A stretch of DNA of 64,000 nucleotides from an uncultured Duncaniella sp. (GCA_910587515.1 CAJULW010000035.1:124001-188000); one strand, 5' to 3'; shown: positions 1 through 9,475, numbered from the stretch's first letter. Translations and numbers: made by a program. The notes: generated by a model from the sequence alone, not told the origin.

Positions 1-13
1 TCGGAAAAATGCT

Positions 14-21
14 TATCTTTG
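14..21 (+). promoter_or_regulatory. Putative -7 promoter box of metX
   Basis: TATCTTTG matches the Bacteroidetes -7 consensus TAnnTTTG and lies 28 bases before the metX start. The matching -33 box would fall before the window begins, so only half of the promoter can be checked. Confidence 0.5.
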
Positions 22-49
22 CCACCGCTCAAAAGCATTATTCCCCAAA

Positions 50-1060
50 ATGGTCAATCATTATCATCACAACAAACCTTTCGCCCTCGAACTCGGAGGA
101 GAATTAGCGGATCTGCATATAGCATATCACACGTACGGAACACCTAATTCAGACATGAGCAATGTCGTCTGGGTCTGCCATGCCCTTACAGCCAACAGCG
201 ACGTAAAAGACTGGTGGCCACACACGGTGGAGGAAGGAAAATTCCTTGATCCGGCCGACAACTATGTTATATGTGCAAACATCCTTGGCTCACCTTACGG
301 AACCACAGCTCCACTACACGACAACCCCGCGACAGGAAGTCCATATTACAAGGACTTTCCGCCATATACAATACGTGACATAGTCAATGCCCACCGAATT
401 CTTGCCGACGCACTCGGGATAACACGTATACATACCCTTGTGGGATGTTCAGTCGGTGGATTCCAAGCGATCGAATGGGCCGTGATGGAACCCGAACGCT
501 TCGACCGTCTCGCACTCATGGCGACAGACGCGATCGCCACCCCATGGACCATAGGAATAGACGAGACGATGCGTATGTGTATAGAGGCCGATCCGACATT
601 CGGAAATCCGGATCCACAGGCCGGACGCAATGGTCTTGCAGCAGCCCGTGCAATAGGATTGCTGAGCTATCGTGGATATTACGGCTATAACCTCACCCAA
701 AAAGACATTGAAGAACTACCACCCGTCCACCGTGCCGCAAGCTATCAAAGATACCAGGGTGAAAAGTTATGTCGACGGTTCGATGCCTACTCCTACTATG
801 CCATACTCAACGCCTTCGACACACATGATGTCGGACGTGGACGCGGAGGCCTTGACGCGGCTCTTAAACGTATCAAAGCGCGCACGCTTGTGATCGGTCT
901 TGAGACAGACATTGTGTTTCCACCAAAAGAGATGCGTGAACTCTGCGAAAAAATTCCAGGAGCCGTTTATGGAGAGATCCGATCACCTTTCGGCCACGAC
1001 GGTTTTCTTGTCGAGTATGACCAACTCAACGAGCTGTTACTTCCGTTTATGAAAAGTTGA
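50..1060 (+). CDS. metX: Homoserine O-acetyltransferase (MetX family)
   Basis: Cytoplasmic alpha/beta-hydrolase that acetylates (or in some members succinylates) homoserine in methionine synthesis. The 336-residue protein has the nucleophile elbow GCSVGG with Ser134, a catalytic Asp287 in the ETD context and His316 in GHDGF, so the triad is complete. The N-terminal segments around NILGSPYGTTAP and the cap after Ser134 are typical of the family. The length is a little short but normal for Bacteroidetes MetX. The ATG at 50 follows a good -7 box and gives a natural N-terminus. A DMT transporter follows after 31 bases in the same direction and may be co-transcribed. Acyl donor preference (acetyl- or succinyl-CoA) cannot be settled from sequence alone. 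Confidence 0.93.
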   Translation: MVNHYHHNKPFALELGGELADLHIAYHTYGTPNSDMSNVVWVCHALTANSDVKDWWPHTVEEGKFLDPADNYVICANILGSPYGTTAPLHDNPATGSPYYKDFPPYTIRDIVNAHRILADALGITRIHTLVGCSVGGFQAIEWAVMEPERFDRLALMATDAIATPWTIGIDETMRMCIEADPTFGNPDPQAGRNGLAAARAIGLLSYRGYYGYNLTQKDIEELPPVHRAASYQRYQGEKLCRRFDAYSYYAILNAFDTHDVGRGRGGLDAALKRIKARTLVIGLETDIVFPPKEMRELCEKIPGAVYGEIRSPFGHDGFLVEYDQLNELLLPFMKS

Positions 1061-1091
1061 AACACTTTATCAGATTTAAACACTCTTCACA

Positions 1092-1973
1092 ATGACACTT
1101 ACCACCAAAGGATATATCCTTGGAGCCGTCGCCGCTGTAAGTTATGGAACCAATCCTCTTTTCGCTGTTCCCCTCTATGAAGCGGGCATGGACGTGTCAT
1201 CGGTTCTTTTTTACCGATACACATTCGCTGCTATCATACTGGGGCTTATAATGTGGCTACGCGGTGAAAGTTTCAAACTGTCCCAGCGCGACACACCGCT
1301 AATGATACTTTTGGGGATATTTTTCGCGTTGTCTTCGGTGCTTCTGTTCGAATCTTACAATTACATGGATGTCGGACTCGCATCGACACTTCTTTTCGTC
1401 GAACCGGTATTCATCGCCTTGATCCTATGGACGTTCTTCAGGGAGAAAATATCACGATGGACCGTTATATCCATCGCAATCTGCCTGGCGGGAGTGATCT
1501 TCCTATGCAATCCCGGTGAAGGCGCCCATGTCACGGCCACCGGTGTCACATTGGTTATCCTTTCGTCATTGGCCTACGCTGTCTATATGGTGATGATCAA
1601 CAAAAGCCGCATACGCCATCTGTCCGGGTCGACACTGACATTCTACTCATTGGTCTTCGGTATGATAGTCTTTGCGGTGCGGACCGATCTGTTTACCACA
1701 GTACAAGCGGTCCCTGAAGGATCACTGCCCTGGGCTTGTATATTAGGCATCTCCATTGTGCCCACAATAGTATCATTGATGACAGTGGCCGTTTCTATTC
1801 AATGTATAGGCTCCGTACCTGTATCCATTCTCGGTGCGCTCGAGCCGATAACCGGAGTTATGTTCGGGGTTGCTCTTTTCGGAGAGATACTGACATTCAG
1901 GGCATCAGTAGGTATAATTCTGATTATATGCGCAGTGATCGTTCTTGTATCAAGCAAGCGTGAACGGCACTGA
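1092..1973 (+). CDS. EamA/DMT-family transporter
   Basis: Inner-membrane protein of 293 residues with about ten hydrophobic helices arranged as two EamA repeats (roughly residues 5-140 and 150-290), the pattern of drug/metabolite transporter exporters. The first repeat opens with a Gly/Asn/Pro segment (SYGTNPLFAVPLY) and the second ends with a Glu-Pro turn (ALEPITGVMFGVALFGE), both characteristic. Substrate is unknown; amino acids or other small metabolites are usual for the family. It starts 31 bases after metX with no terminator between them, so a role in exporting a metabolite of that pathway is possible but only an inference. It runs convergently against the recombinase gene, whose stop lies about 20 bases away; no terminator hairpin is visible in that gap. 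Confidence 0.85.
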   Translation: MTLTTKGYILGAVAAVSYGTNPLFAVPLYEAGMDVSSVLFYRYTFAAIILGLIMWLRGESFKLSQRDTPLMILLGIFFALSSVLLFESYNYMDVGLASTLLFVEPVFIALILWTFFREKISRWTVISIAICLAGVIFLCNPGEGAHVTATGVTLVILSSLAYAVYMVMINKSRIRHLSGSTLTFYSLVFGMIVFAVRTDLFTTVQAVPEGSLPWACILGISIVPTIVSLMTVAVSIQCIGSVPVSILGALEPITGVMFGVALFGEILTFRASVGIILIICAVIVLVSSKRERH

Positions 1974-1994
1974 CGCACAAATGGCATTCATAAA

Positions 1995-3332
1995 TCAATC
2001 AATAGCCCTGACCATCTCCCGCTTCATATCCAAATCTATCTCCCTGTAACGCGCGAATGCACGGCTGCCAGGCGAATGACCGCTCAGTTCGCTTACCAGT
2101 CCCTGATCCTTGAATTTCTTATATATATTCCCTATAAAAGTCCTGCGCGCTATATGGGAACTTGCCACCTCACATATCTGGTGGCTTTCCGATTCCCGGG
2201 TCAAAGGGTTTATAACCAACACTTTCCTTGTGACACCGGCCAAACGCATTATACGTTTTATAGAATTGTTATATCCAACACGGGAATAGATCTTTGGAAA
2301 CAACGATTCGCCTCCGCTATCACTATAACGATCAAGTATTTTCTGCGCGGTACTGTTAAGCGGCACTCTGATCGTCAACGGTCGGCCTTCACGAGTCTTA
2401 CGCGCCACATAATTTAGCTCTCCGTCAACAATGTTACTCTTCGTTAGTTTTTCAAGATCTGACACGCGGCATCCGACACAGCATTGGAATATAAAAATGT
2501 CGCGTTGCAACTCCAGACGTGGACAACGCGACAGGTTCAGACGCTCGATCTTACGACGTTCGTCAATCGAAAGATAGACCGGAGTTCCGTAAACATTCTG
2601 CCCTTTTACGAAATTATCAAAAGGATTGTATGGTATACGTCGTGTCCTTACGGCCCAATTCATGACCGCTTTCAGGAGCTTAAGCCTATCATTGACCGTA
2701 TTTTGACTCTTAGCTCTCGTCCGTCCCGTACAATCCGGACTGGAAACGATCAGCGGATATCTTCCGACCCAAAAATGCTCCTTGCGCATAAAAATTTCAA
2801 ATTCTTTAAGACAAACATCATTCAGACATGAAACCGTAAGTTTGAATCGTGGCAGCTTTATCCTTCTGAATTCCTCGAAACGGGCAACCGAACGACGTAA
2901 CAGCGAATAAGCCTCCGTACGGCTGCACGATGATTCCAACCTACACGTAGAGTCTAAAAATTCATCAATAAGCCCGAGAACATCCTTACGCTCCGCGATT
3001 CTTCCGGGAGCTTCCTTCTCATGAAAACGATCTATGATATCGGCCAACCATCCACGCGTCACTCCCCGACGACGCGAAAACATAAAACAGTCCTCGATAT
3101 ACGATATCATCTGTCCCATAAGATCTTTCAGTTCCGGCATATCGTCCGGTATTGTCGTCCGTCGTGATCTTCTACCCTTTTCCGACACATATATCTCCTC
3201 CGTCAACAACCCTGGAGCTATCCATATATTCGCTGTGGCCTGCTGATCGACTCGGCCGCAACGGAAACGCAACGACAACTCCACTTCCCCACGACTGTTT
3301 TCTCTTTTTCCGACATAAATTTGAAAAGTCAT
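1995..3332 (-). CDS. Tyrosine recombinase/integrase (Bacteroidetes phage-integrase type)
   Basis: Site-specific recombinase of 445 residues. An N-terminal arm-binding-like region (about 1-110) and a SAM-like core-binding region (about 115-240) precede the catalytic domain. All expected catalytic residues are visible: Arg289 in GCRVSDL, Lys312 in the beta-hairpin, the HxxR box His393-Arg396, His419 in LSGHS and nucleophile Tyr429 in ARYRE. The gene therefore looks intact and active. No relaxase, excisionase, transfer or phage genes lie nearby, so it is either a solitary remnant of an integrated element or a local invertase of the kind that flips promoters of Bacteroidales surface genes. A small hairpin (GGTGT/ACACC, 3357-3371) lies 25 bases upstream of the start. 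It sits directly downstream of the susD terminator, and I see no clear promoter of its own. Confidence 0.9.
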   Translation of the reverse strand: MTFQIYVGKRENSRGEVELSLRFRCGRVDQQATANIWIAPGLLTEEIYVSEKGRRSRRTTIPDDMPELKDLMGQMISYIEDCFMFSRRRGVTRGWLADIIDRFHEKEAPGRIAERKDVLGLIDEFLDSTCRLESSCSRTEAYSLLRRSVARFEEFRRIKLPRFKLTVSCLNDVCLKEFEIFMRKEHFWVGRYPLIVSSPDCTGRTRAKSQNTVNDRLKLLKAVMNWAVRTRRIPYNPFDNFVKGQNVYGTPVYLSIDERRKIERLNLSRCPRLELQRDIFIFQCCVGCRVSDLEKLTKSNIVDGELNYVARKTREGRPLTIRVPLNSTAQKILDRYSDSGGESLFPKIYSRVGYNNSIKRIMRLAGVTRKVLVINPLTRESESHQICEVASSHIARRTFIGNIYKKFKDQGLVSELSGHSPGSRAFARYREIDLDMKREMVRAID

Positions 3333-3470
3333 AATATTAAGAATAAATTATAAAATGGTGTCTAATACACCGCGGCTCAAAACCGAGTGGTAAATCATCT
3401 AAAAAAATCAAACCGTAAAAATACGAAAAACCAGTCTCAATGACACCAGGACACGATAGGAATGAACCAT

Positions 3471-3513
3471 AAAACGACGAACAGGCATTCCGGATAACGG
3501 AATACCTGTTCGT
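3471..3513 (-). terminator. Intrinsic terminator after susD
   Basis: A 16-base arm at 3477-3492 pairs with 3498-3513 around a 5-base loop. The single C/A mismatch on the plus strand becomes a G-U pair on the minus strand, and minus-strand T residues (complement of 3471-3474) follow the stem. It lies 42 bases past the susD stop and separates the SusCD unit from the recombinase. Confidence 0.75.
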
Positions 3514-3555
3514 ATTATTAACCGATTCTATCTTGAATCAGTCTTATGACTTTTT

Positions 3556-5214
3556 TCAATTATTGAAAAGAGACGCAAATTCCGGATTATTCCAATCCTT
3601 CATGGCACTGTTGCTGTTGCCCTCGGTCTGCACAAAAACCATATTCATCCAAGCGGGACGCCCGACAGTGTTGAACGCAGTTTCGTTACGGAAGTTGGTT
3701 CCGTCATATCTGCGTGTCACGGAATAGTTCAAACGTTTGATATCGAAGAGTGTGTGACCCTCGCCCCAAAGTTCGACACGTTTCTGGAATACGATTTCCT
3801 CGACCATATCGTCAATCGATGCCGCAGTCGTAGCATAATTAGGATCGCGATAATCTGTCATCCACTGCTTGAATTCGCTGATGTCACCCGAAGTGTGTGC
3901 GACAGCCTCAAATTTTATAAACAACATCTCCTCGAGACGCATGATGGGAACCGCAACCGACGATCCAACGCTGAACTCATCATAAGAACCGAATCCCGGG
4001 CGGAATTTAAGACATGCGAGCGGCATTGTCACTTCAACTCCATCTTCCACTCCCTGGAGGAAATTGTAAACTCCTCCTGGCAGGCAAGATGTCAGTTTAT
4101 CCAAAAGCGGGCTGTTGTAATCAGGAACCATCCATGAAAGTTTACGGAAGTCGGTGTCGGATATGCGATCATACATATCCGCGCTGATCACAGGAGCAGC
4201 TCCGACCTGAAACGAAGCATAACCATAAACAGCTTCAGGACTTATCATCGATGTCCAGTTGCAGATACCGGTTTGAATAGATTCGTTCTCCTTTTCAAAT
4301 TGAAGTCCCCACATCCAGGAACTGTTGCTGTCGAAAGAGTTAAAGCCTGAAGTCGGGTTGTTCCATTCATCCTCGGTCAGAGAATAGTCCATACCACCGT
4401 GTTCCCGAATAGCCATATCCGCATACTTAGCCGCCTCGGAATAGTTCTCTACCCACATGAAAAGGCGGGCGTAAAGGCCATAGACACATGCCAAATTTGG
4501 AAGAAGCGTTCCCATTTGAGAATATTGGGCATATTGTATATTCGCTACAGCGTAGTCAAGATCGGATTTTATGAAATCGAACATCTGCTGACGTGTCGCA
4601 CGCGGATTATTGTACGCATCGGTTTCCAATGTTTTCTCAGTAACGATCGGCACGGTCAGATTAAGCACATTGTTTCCATGGTCGTTCGTCGAGCTTGTAC
4701 CCTCGTTCTGAAGGAACTCATACCAACGTGCGATATCAAGGTAAAGCATGGCACGGAAAGCGAGAGCTACCGCACGTCCACCCTTATCGCTGTCCTCGGT
4801 GACACCTTCATGATAGAATTCTGCCGCCTTGTTAGTGGTAAGGATCTGCTTTGTATAATAATTCCATATATATTGCGCTGTAGCCAACGAAGCTGTCATT
4901 GATGCGCGTTCGAAACCGGACCATTGATTGTAGTTCAATCCTGCAGCACATGTGGTCATATCACCTGTCATCAAGTCACGGATATGCATCATTGAGGAAT
5001 AACCGAAATCACCGTGCCATTCAGCGCCTTGGGTATTCCAATTGACCATGAATCCCGGCATAGCCTCTATGAGAGCTTCTCCTTTGCCGGCCAGTCCGTC
5101 CAACTGACCCTGATCCACATTATCTGTAGGATGCACCTCATCAATACAACCTGTAAGTGTCATGCCTGCTGACACGAGAGCAAGGAAAAAGGCTGATTTA
5201 AATATATTTTTCAT
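3556..5214 (-). CDS. SusD/RagB-family outer-membrane nutrient-binding lipoprotein
   Basis: Surface lipoprotein of 552 residues that forms the substrate-binding lid of a SusC/SusD uptake complex. A lipoprotein signal peptide is clear, with lipobox LTGC and acylated Cys23. An N-terminal TPR-rich SusD-like region is followed by the RagB/SusD C-terminal domain, ending with the typical segment around QKRVELWGEGHTLFDIKR. The gene lies 20 bases after the susC stop, so the two are co-transcribed, and a terminator follows at 3471-3513. No glycoside hydrolase, protease, sigma/anti-sigma pair or hybrid two-component regulator lies nearby, so the substrate cannot be inferred from context; glycan, glycopeptide or peptide are all possible. 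The assigned ATG begins the signal peptide directly. Confidence 0.95.
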   Translation of the reverse strand: MKNIFKSAFFLALVSAGMTLTGCIDEVHPTDNVDQGQLDGLAGKGEALIEAMPGFMVNWNTQGAEWHGDFGYSSMMHIRDLMTGDMTTCAAGLNYNQWSGFERASMTASLATAQYIWNYYTKQILTTNKAAEFYHEGVTEDSDKGGRAVALAFRAMLYLDIARWYEFLQNEGTSSTNDHGNNVLNLTVPIVTEKTLETDAYNNPRATRQQMFDFIKSDLDYAVANIQYAQYSQMGTLLPNLACVYGLYARLFMWVENYSEAAKYADMAIREHGGMDYSLTEDEWNNPTSGFNSFDSNSSWMWGLQFEKENESIQTGICNWTSMISPEAVYGYASFQVGAAPVISADMYDRISDTDFRKLSWMVPDYNSPLLDKLTSCLPGGVYNFLQGVEDGVEVTMPLACLKFRPGFGSYDEFSVGSSVAVPIMRLEEMLFIKFEAVAHTSGDISEFKQWMTDYRDPNYATTAASIDDMVEEIVFQKRVELWGEGHTLFDIKRLNYSVTRRYDGTNFRNETAFNTVGRPAWMNMVFVQTEGNSNSAMKDWNNPEFASLFNN

Positions 5215-5234
5215 TGTCTTATTATTCTGCTAAG

Positions 5235-8200
5235 TTAGAAAGTAACATTTATACCACCGGAAATCGTGCGGATAGGCGAATAGTAAGCCGAAGACGAAGA
5301 TCCGACAAACTGATCGTCATCATTGAATGTCAGTGACTGACGCGGGTCAAGACCTTGACGTTTGCTCCAAAGCGCAACATTGTCACACGACATATAGAAA
5401 CGCACGCGGTCAACATGGACACGTTTTGTCAGTTTCTCTGGCAGAGTATAGCCGAAGTTGATATTTTGCAATGACAAATAAGAAGCATCAGTCAAGAAAC
5501 GATCGGAAGATCCAGCCGAATAATTGTCGTCAAATTGCAAACGAGGGATGTTTGAATTCGGATTTTCCGGAGACCATGCGTTAAGAAGATCCTTGTGCAT
5601 GGCGTAACCAGCGCTGTTGCTCGTTGGCGATGCCATAAGACCGGCATATGAGGAGTCATAGACTTTCCCACCGATCTGATATGTGAAATTGATTGAAAAA
5701 TCAAATCCGTATGCTTCCACAGAAGTACCGAAACCGCCATAAGTCGATGGAAGAGACGTCCCGCAGAGATAGTAATCCGCTTTGGTATAATCATCGGTCT
5801 TTTCACGTGTCACGACACCGTTTTCTCCTTTGACATTGCGATACCACATCGATTTACCAGTAGTCGGATCGACACCGGCATATTTCCTCATTCGGTAAGT
5901 ATAGAGCGATTCACCCTCTCCATAGAAGAACATGCCGCTGCTGTAACCGCGAACCCCGTCAACTTCCATGGTTATACGTTCTTCCGGAAGATTTGTTATC
6001 TCGTTTTTATACCATGTGAGATTGAAGTTCGCACTCCAGTTGATATCACGGTTTCGGAATATCACACCGTGAAGATCGATTTCGAATCCTTTGTTAGCCA
6101 TATCACCGACATTGTCGTAGTAGTTAGTGTAACCATAGCTCGGAGGAAGCGGGAACGAGAACAACATGTCGGATGTCTTGCGATAGAAGCCCTCGACAGT
6201 ACCGGTAAGACGTTCGTTGAAGAAAGAGAAATCGACACCGGCATTGAAATTGCCACCCTTTTCCCATGATATATTCTTGTTACCAAGCGTATTGGGCAGC
6301 GCAGCCGGTTTTCCGCCTGCATTGACGATGGTATAGGTATTTGTATAACGGAAGTTACCGATATTGTCGTTACCCTGCTCACCATAAGAAGCTTTTATTT
6401 TAAGCATGTCGACCCACGGAGCCTGAAAGAATTCTTCCTTGCTGATGATCCATGCAGCGCTCGCTGACCAGAAATTACCCCAACGGTGCTCCGGGTCGAA
6501 GCGCGACGAAGCGTCGCGGCGGAACGATACGCTACCGAAATATTTGCTGTCATAGTCGTAATTCACACGTCCGAACCAACCTTCATTATTGTAGTCACTT
6601 GTGTAAGATGAAGATCCATTTTCCGAAATAGCACCGTCAAGCTCCTCGTTTCCAGGAAGAAGCATATTTGTACGTCCGGCATAAAGATAAGAATATTTGT
6701 TCCAATAGCTTTCATGACCGAGAAGCACACTTATATTATGAGCACCGAACATGCGGGTCCATGATAACAACTGCTGATAAGTATAATCGATACGACGGGC
6801 ATGCTCCTTGTCAACGATACCGTTAGATGACGCGTACTGTCCATAGAACGGATTTTTAACAGCAGTCGCGCGAGTCTCAAAAAGGTTAACCGTATTGTTT
6901 GACGTGAACTTGAAGTCGTTGAGGAAACGTATCTCCGCAAAACCTGTAGCGGAGATCGAATTGCCCTCCGACTTGTTAACGTCAAGTATGTTCTGTGAAA
7001 GAGGGTTGGCATTGGAAAAAACAGGGCGGTTCAAACCGGGAGCGGAATACAGATAACCGTAATCATACATTACGTTGCCATAATCGTCGCGCATGATCTT
7101 GCCTGATGCATCGCGTACGTAAAGAGGATAGATAGGCGCGATGACATTGTTCACGGTAAAAATATTACCCGAAGAAGAGTCCAGTCCGTCATCACCTACC
7201 GATTTTGACGAATGGTGTGTATAACTCATGTTCGCACCGACCTTCAACCAAGGTTTTGCCTGAAGATCAGCGGAAAGACGACCGGTGAAACGTTCGTAAC
7301 CGCTATTGGCCGAAATACCTTCGTTGTCCAGATAATTAGCCGACACATAGAACGATCCGCGATCATTGGCCTGCGATACGCTCAGACTGTATTCCTGACG
7401 AAGACCATTATTGTAGGCTGCGTCGCGCCAACTGTCCGGCTGAAGCCAATAACCGTTATGCAAACGACCCAAGGTTGCATTCGGGTTGAGTTTATAGCCG
7501 TCTACGAGAAGGCTTTCACCATTAGGGACTGTATAGACGTTATATCCAAGATTTGAATATATAACGGTACTACTGTCAAGACGGGCATTTTGAAACAACA
7601 GCTGATTCGTCAGTCCGAGCACTCTTTCCGGAGCAAAACCGAAATCAGTGAGATAATTTCCTACAGCACGACCGTAAGTCTCATAATATTGTCCGGGCGA
7701 AGTAATCACGTCGTAATCTTTTACCGCACGTGAGTTCTGACCCCAGCTTGCATCAAAAGTCACTTTTGCAGAGCCTTTGCCGCGCTTTGTGGTTATGAGG
7801 ATGACACCGTTAGCACCGCGCGCACCGTATAGAGCGGCAGACGCAGCGTCTTTTAGCACGGTCATCGACTCAATGTCCAAAGTGCTTATATTGTTTACAC
7901 TACCAGCGTATGGAGTGCCGTCGACAACTACCAATGGCGATGTCCCCGCTGTGATCGACGATATACCGCGAATAAAAACGGTCGGTTCAGAGCCTGGCTG
8001 TCCCGAAACGGAATTGAGCTGAACTCCAGACACCTTACCTTTAAGAGCGTCAATAGGATTGGTCACCTGCACCGCCTCGATCTCCGAAGCGTCGACAACA
8101 GAGGCCGAACCAGTGAAAGACGAACGTTTCGCTGTTCCGTAAGCCACCGTTATGACCTCGTCAAGCATATTCGATCCGTCAAGCACTATATCCATTTTCC

Positions 8201-8459
8201 CTGGAGTTACGAGCACATCCTTTGTGGTCATGCCAACATAAGAAACCTGGATTTTTTTAACAGAAACCGGAACCGAGAGCGTAAAATTACCGTCGATATC
8301 GGTAGTTGTACCGATCGTTGTGCCGACTCCGAGTACGGTCGCGCCAATTAAGGGTTCACCGTCTGCACTTTTCACTGATCCGCTTACGGTCTGGTCCTGA
8401 GCCATAGCCGAAATAACGAATGCGAAAAGAGCCGTGAGTAGTAAAAACAGCTTTTTCAT
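5235..8459 (-). CDS. SusC/RagA-family TonB-linked outer-membrane transporter
   Basis: TonB-dependent outer-membrane transporter of 1074 residues that imports the ligand captured by its SusD partner. It has a signal peptide ending near VISAMA-Q, then a carboxypeptidase-regulatory-like domain (about 24-105), a plug domain (about 110-230) with the family motif GANGVILITT, and a long barrel with alternating aromatic strands ending in an aromatic-terminated strand (INVTF). There is no N-terminal STN domain, so anti-sigma signalling through this protein is unlikely. The ATG at 8459 fits the signal peptide and lies just after a 20-base segment that recurs exactly at 17685-17704 together with the start codon. 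The leader is long (about 260 bases from the likely promoter) and contains a hairpin that could act as an attenuator. Confidence 0.96.
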   Translation of the reverse strand: MKKLFLLLTALFAFVISAMAQDQTVSGSVKSADGEPLIGATVLGVGTTIGTTTDIDGNFTLSVPVSVKKIQVSYVGMTTKDVLVTPGKMDIVLDGSNMLDEVITVAYGTAKRSSFTGSASVVDASEIEAVQVTNPIDALKGKVSGVQLNSVSGQPGSEPTVFIRGISSITAGTSPLVVVDGTPYAGSVNNISTLDIESMTVLKDAASAALYGARGANGVILITTKRGKGSAKVTFDASWGQNSRAVKDYDVITSPGQYYETYGRAVGNYLTDFGFAPERVLGLTNQLLFQNARLDSSTVIYSNLGYNVYTVPNGESLLVDGYKLNPNATLGRLHNGYWLQPDSWRDAAYNNGLRQEYSLSVSQANDRGSFYVSANYLDNEGISANSGYERFTGRLSADLQAKPWLKVGANMSYTHHSSKSVGDDGLDSSSGNIFTVNNVIAPIYPLYVRDASGKIMRDDYGNVMYDYGYLYSAPGLNRPVFSNANPLSQNILDVNKSEGNSISATGFAEIRFLNDFKFTSNNTVNLFETRATAVKNPFYGQYASSNGIVDKEHARRIDYTYQQLLSWTRMFGAHNISVLLGHESYWNKYSYLYAGRTNMLLPGNEELDGAISENGSSSYTSDYNNEGWFGRVNYDYDSKYFGSVSFRRDASSRFDPEHRWGNFWSASAAWIISKEEFFQAPWVDMLKIKASYGEQGNDNIGNFRYTNTYTIVNAGGKPAALPNTLGNKNISWEKGGNFNAGVDFSFFNERLTGTVEGFYRKTSDMLFSFPLPPSYGYTNYYDNVGDMANKGFEIDLHGVIFRNRDINWSANFNLTWYKNEITNLPEERITMEVDGVRGYSSGMFFYGEGESLYTYRMRKYAGVDPTTGKSMWYRNVKGENGVVTREKTDDYTKADYYLCGTSLPSTYGGFGTSVEAYGFDFSINFTYQIGGKVYDSSYAGLMASPTSNSAGYAMHKDLLNAWSPENPNSNIPRLQFDDNYSAGSSDRFLTDASYLSLQNINFGYTLPEKLTKRVHVDRVRFYMSCDNVALWSKRQGLDPRQSLTFNDDDQFVGSSSSAYYSPIRTISGGINVTF

Positions 8460-8479
8460 ACCTTGCAGTTAAGTAATAC
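8452..8479 (-). repeat. SusC start-region copy of a 28-base exact repeat
   Basis: The reverse complement of this segment, covering 20 bases upstream of the susC ATG and the first eight coding bases, is identical to 17685-17712. The upstream part contains ACTTAACTGCAAGGT just before ATGAAAAA. The repeat therefore coincides with the ribosome-loading region of susC. Confidence 0.85.
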
Positions 8480-8624
8480 GAAATTAGTTAAGATTGAAAA
8501 TAATAAATTTTACGAGTTTACACCAATCCAAAATGGCTTCGCCCGTCTTAATTAAAATTGTACCTAAAAAGATAGAAGAACCACACCGGAATACACCGGG
8601 GATAAGACCATGTCATATATTATA

Positions 8625-8645
8625 AAAATGTGTGCTACACATTTT
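8625..8645 (-). promoter_or_regulatory. Hairpin in the susC leader, possible attenuator
   Basis: AAAATGTGT and ACACATTTT form a perfect 9-base stem around a 3-base loop. On the minus-strand transcript the stem ends in a run of five U residues, like a weak intrinsic terminator. It lies between the likely susC promoter and the start codon, so it could modulate read-through; regulation is inference. Confidence 0.5.
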
Positions 8646-8723
8646 GAGCTTCCTTAGAAATTGATTGGAGACGACATAGATTACAAAATAATGTTTTTTT
8701 ACAATTCATCTCCTATTTGATTG

Positions 8724-8731
8724 CAAAATTA
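8724..8731 (-). promoter_or_regulatory. Putative -7 box of susC
   Basis: TAATTTTG on the minus strand matches TAnnTTTG. No clear TTTG -33 box lies 19-21 bases upstream, as can happen with regulated promoters. Transcription from here would give a leader of about 260 bases. Confidence 0.4.
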
Positions 8732-8939
8732 GCATTTTCTAAGATAAGTATTAATAATCCTTTTGTGAAAAAATCCTAAAATCAAGCATCAACCCAATCG
8801 ATTTAACATTTAACCGATAGATTTAGTAACAAAATGCAAGCAAATACGACCAAATGTTTACACTTGCTCACCTCATATATCATCGATGAAACAATTGCGG
8901 CATGGAACCGTAGATAACATTTACAAGCATAACCCAAGT

Positions 8940-8971
8940 TTTGCCACTGTTGAATTTTCTTTTTAAATTTG
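8940..8971 (+). promoter_or_regulatory. Promoter of queF-queC
   Basis: TTTG at 8940-8943, a 20-base spacer and TAAATTTG at 8964-8971 are a full match to the Bacteroidetes housekeeping promoter. It ends 22 bases before the queF start. Confidence 0.8.
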
Positions 8972-8993
8972 CGGTTTAAATCCATTTACAACT

Positions 8994-9464
8994 ATGAGAT
9001 CCGAAAAAGAACTTGGCAGCGTGTCGCTTTTAGGTGACAGCAAGGTCAATTATCCCACTCAATATGCTCCCGAAATATTGGAGACGTTCGTGAACAAACA
9101 TCCCGACAATGAATATCTCGTAACTTTCACGTGCCCAGAGTTCACATCGCTTTGTCCGAAGACAGGGCAACCGGATTTTGCCAAGATAATCATTTCATAC
9201 ATCCCAAGGCAAAAAATGGTTGAAAGCAAGAGTCTGAAACTATATCTTTTCAGTTTCCGCAACCATGGGGATTTCCACGAAGATTGTGTGAACATAATAA
9301 TGAAAGACCTTATCGAACTTATGGACCCGCGCTACATAGAAGTAAAAGGTATTTTCACACCGCGCGGAGGCATAGCTATCCATCCTTTCGCCAACTATGG
9401 CGATGATGAACATCTCGACATGGCCCGCCAACGACTCATATCATCATTCATTTCTGATTTCTAA
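8994..9464 (+). CDS. queF: NADPH-dependent 7-cyano-7-deazaguanine reductase QueF
   Basis: Reduces the nitrile of preQ0 to the amine of preQ1 in queuosine synthesis, in the cytoplasm. The 156-residue length identifies the short (type I, single-domain) form. The catalytic Cys54 and Asp61 are in [12 protein letters not shown], and the NADPH/QueF motif [16 protein letters not shown] is at about 77-92, followed by the conserved HE pair (95-96). The gene has its own strong promoter and is followed after 11 bases by queC, which makes the preQ0 substrate. QueD and QueE are not in the window and must be elsewhere if the pathway is complete. Confidence 0.95.
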   Translation: MRSEKELGSVSLLGDSKVNYPTQYAPEILETFVNKHPDNEYLVTFTCPEFTSLCPKTGQPDFAKIIISYIPRQKMVESKSLKLYLFSFRNHGDFHEDCVNIIMKDLIELMDPRYIEVKGIFTPRGGIAIHPFANYGDDEHLDMARQRLISSFISDF

Positions 9465-9475
9465 TCAATTATTTT

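Larger units (their letters stand above)
8480..8993. other. SusC/queF divergent intergenic region
   Basis: About 510 bases without a credible gene. It holds the long susC leader with a stable hairpin (8625-8645), the only good minus-strand -7 box (8724-8731), then AT-rich sequence, and finally the queF promoter (8940-8971). One short minus-strand reading frame (8803-8985) overlaps the queF promoter and has no protein-like features. Confidence 0.7.

Noticed and set aside
3556..8459. Complete polysaccharide utilisation locus
   Set aside because: No enzymes, surface glycan-binding proteins or regulators accompany SusCD; the GH13 gene at 33 kb is distant and cytoplasmic.
8803..8985. Minus-strand 60-codon reading frame upstream of susC
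   Set aside because: Overlaps the consensus queF promoter, has no conserved-looking protein features and no start context.
3333..8993. Invertible susC promoter controlled by the recombinase
   Set aside because: I found no matching inverted repeats flanking the susC promoter; kept only as an untested possibility.
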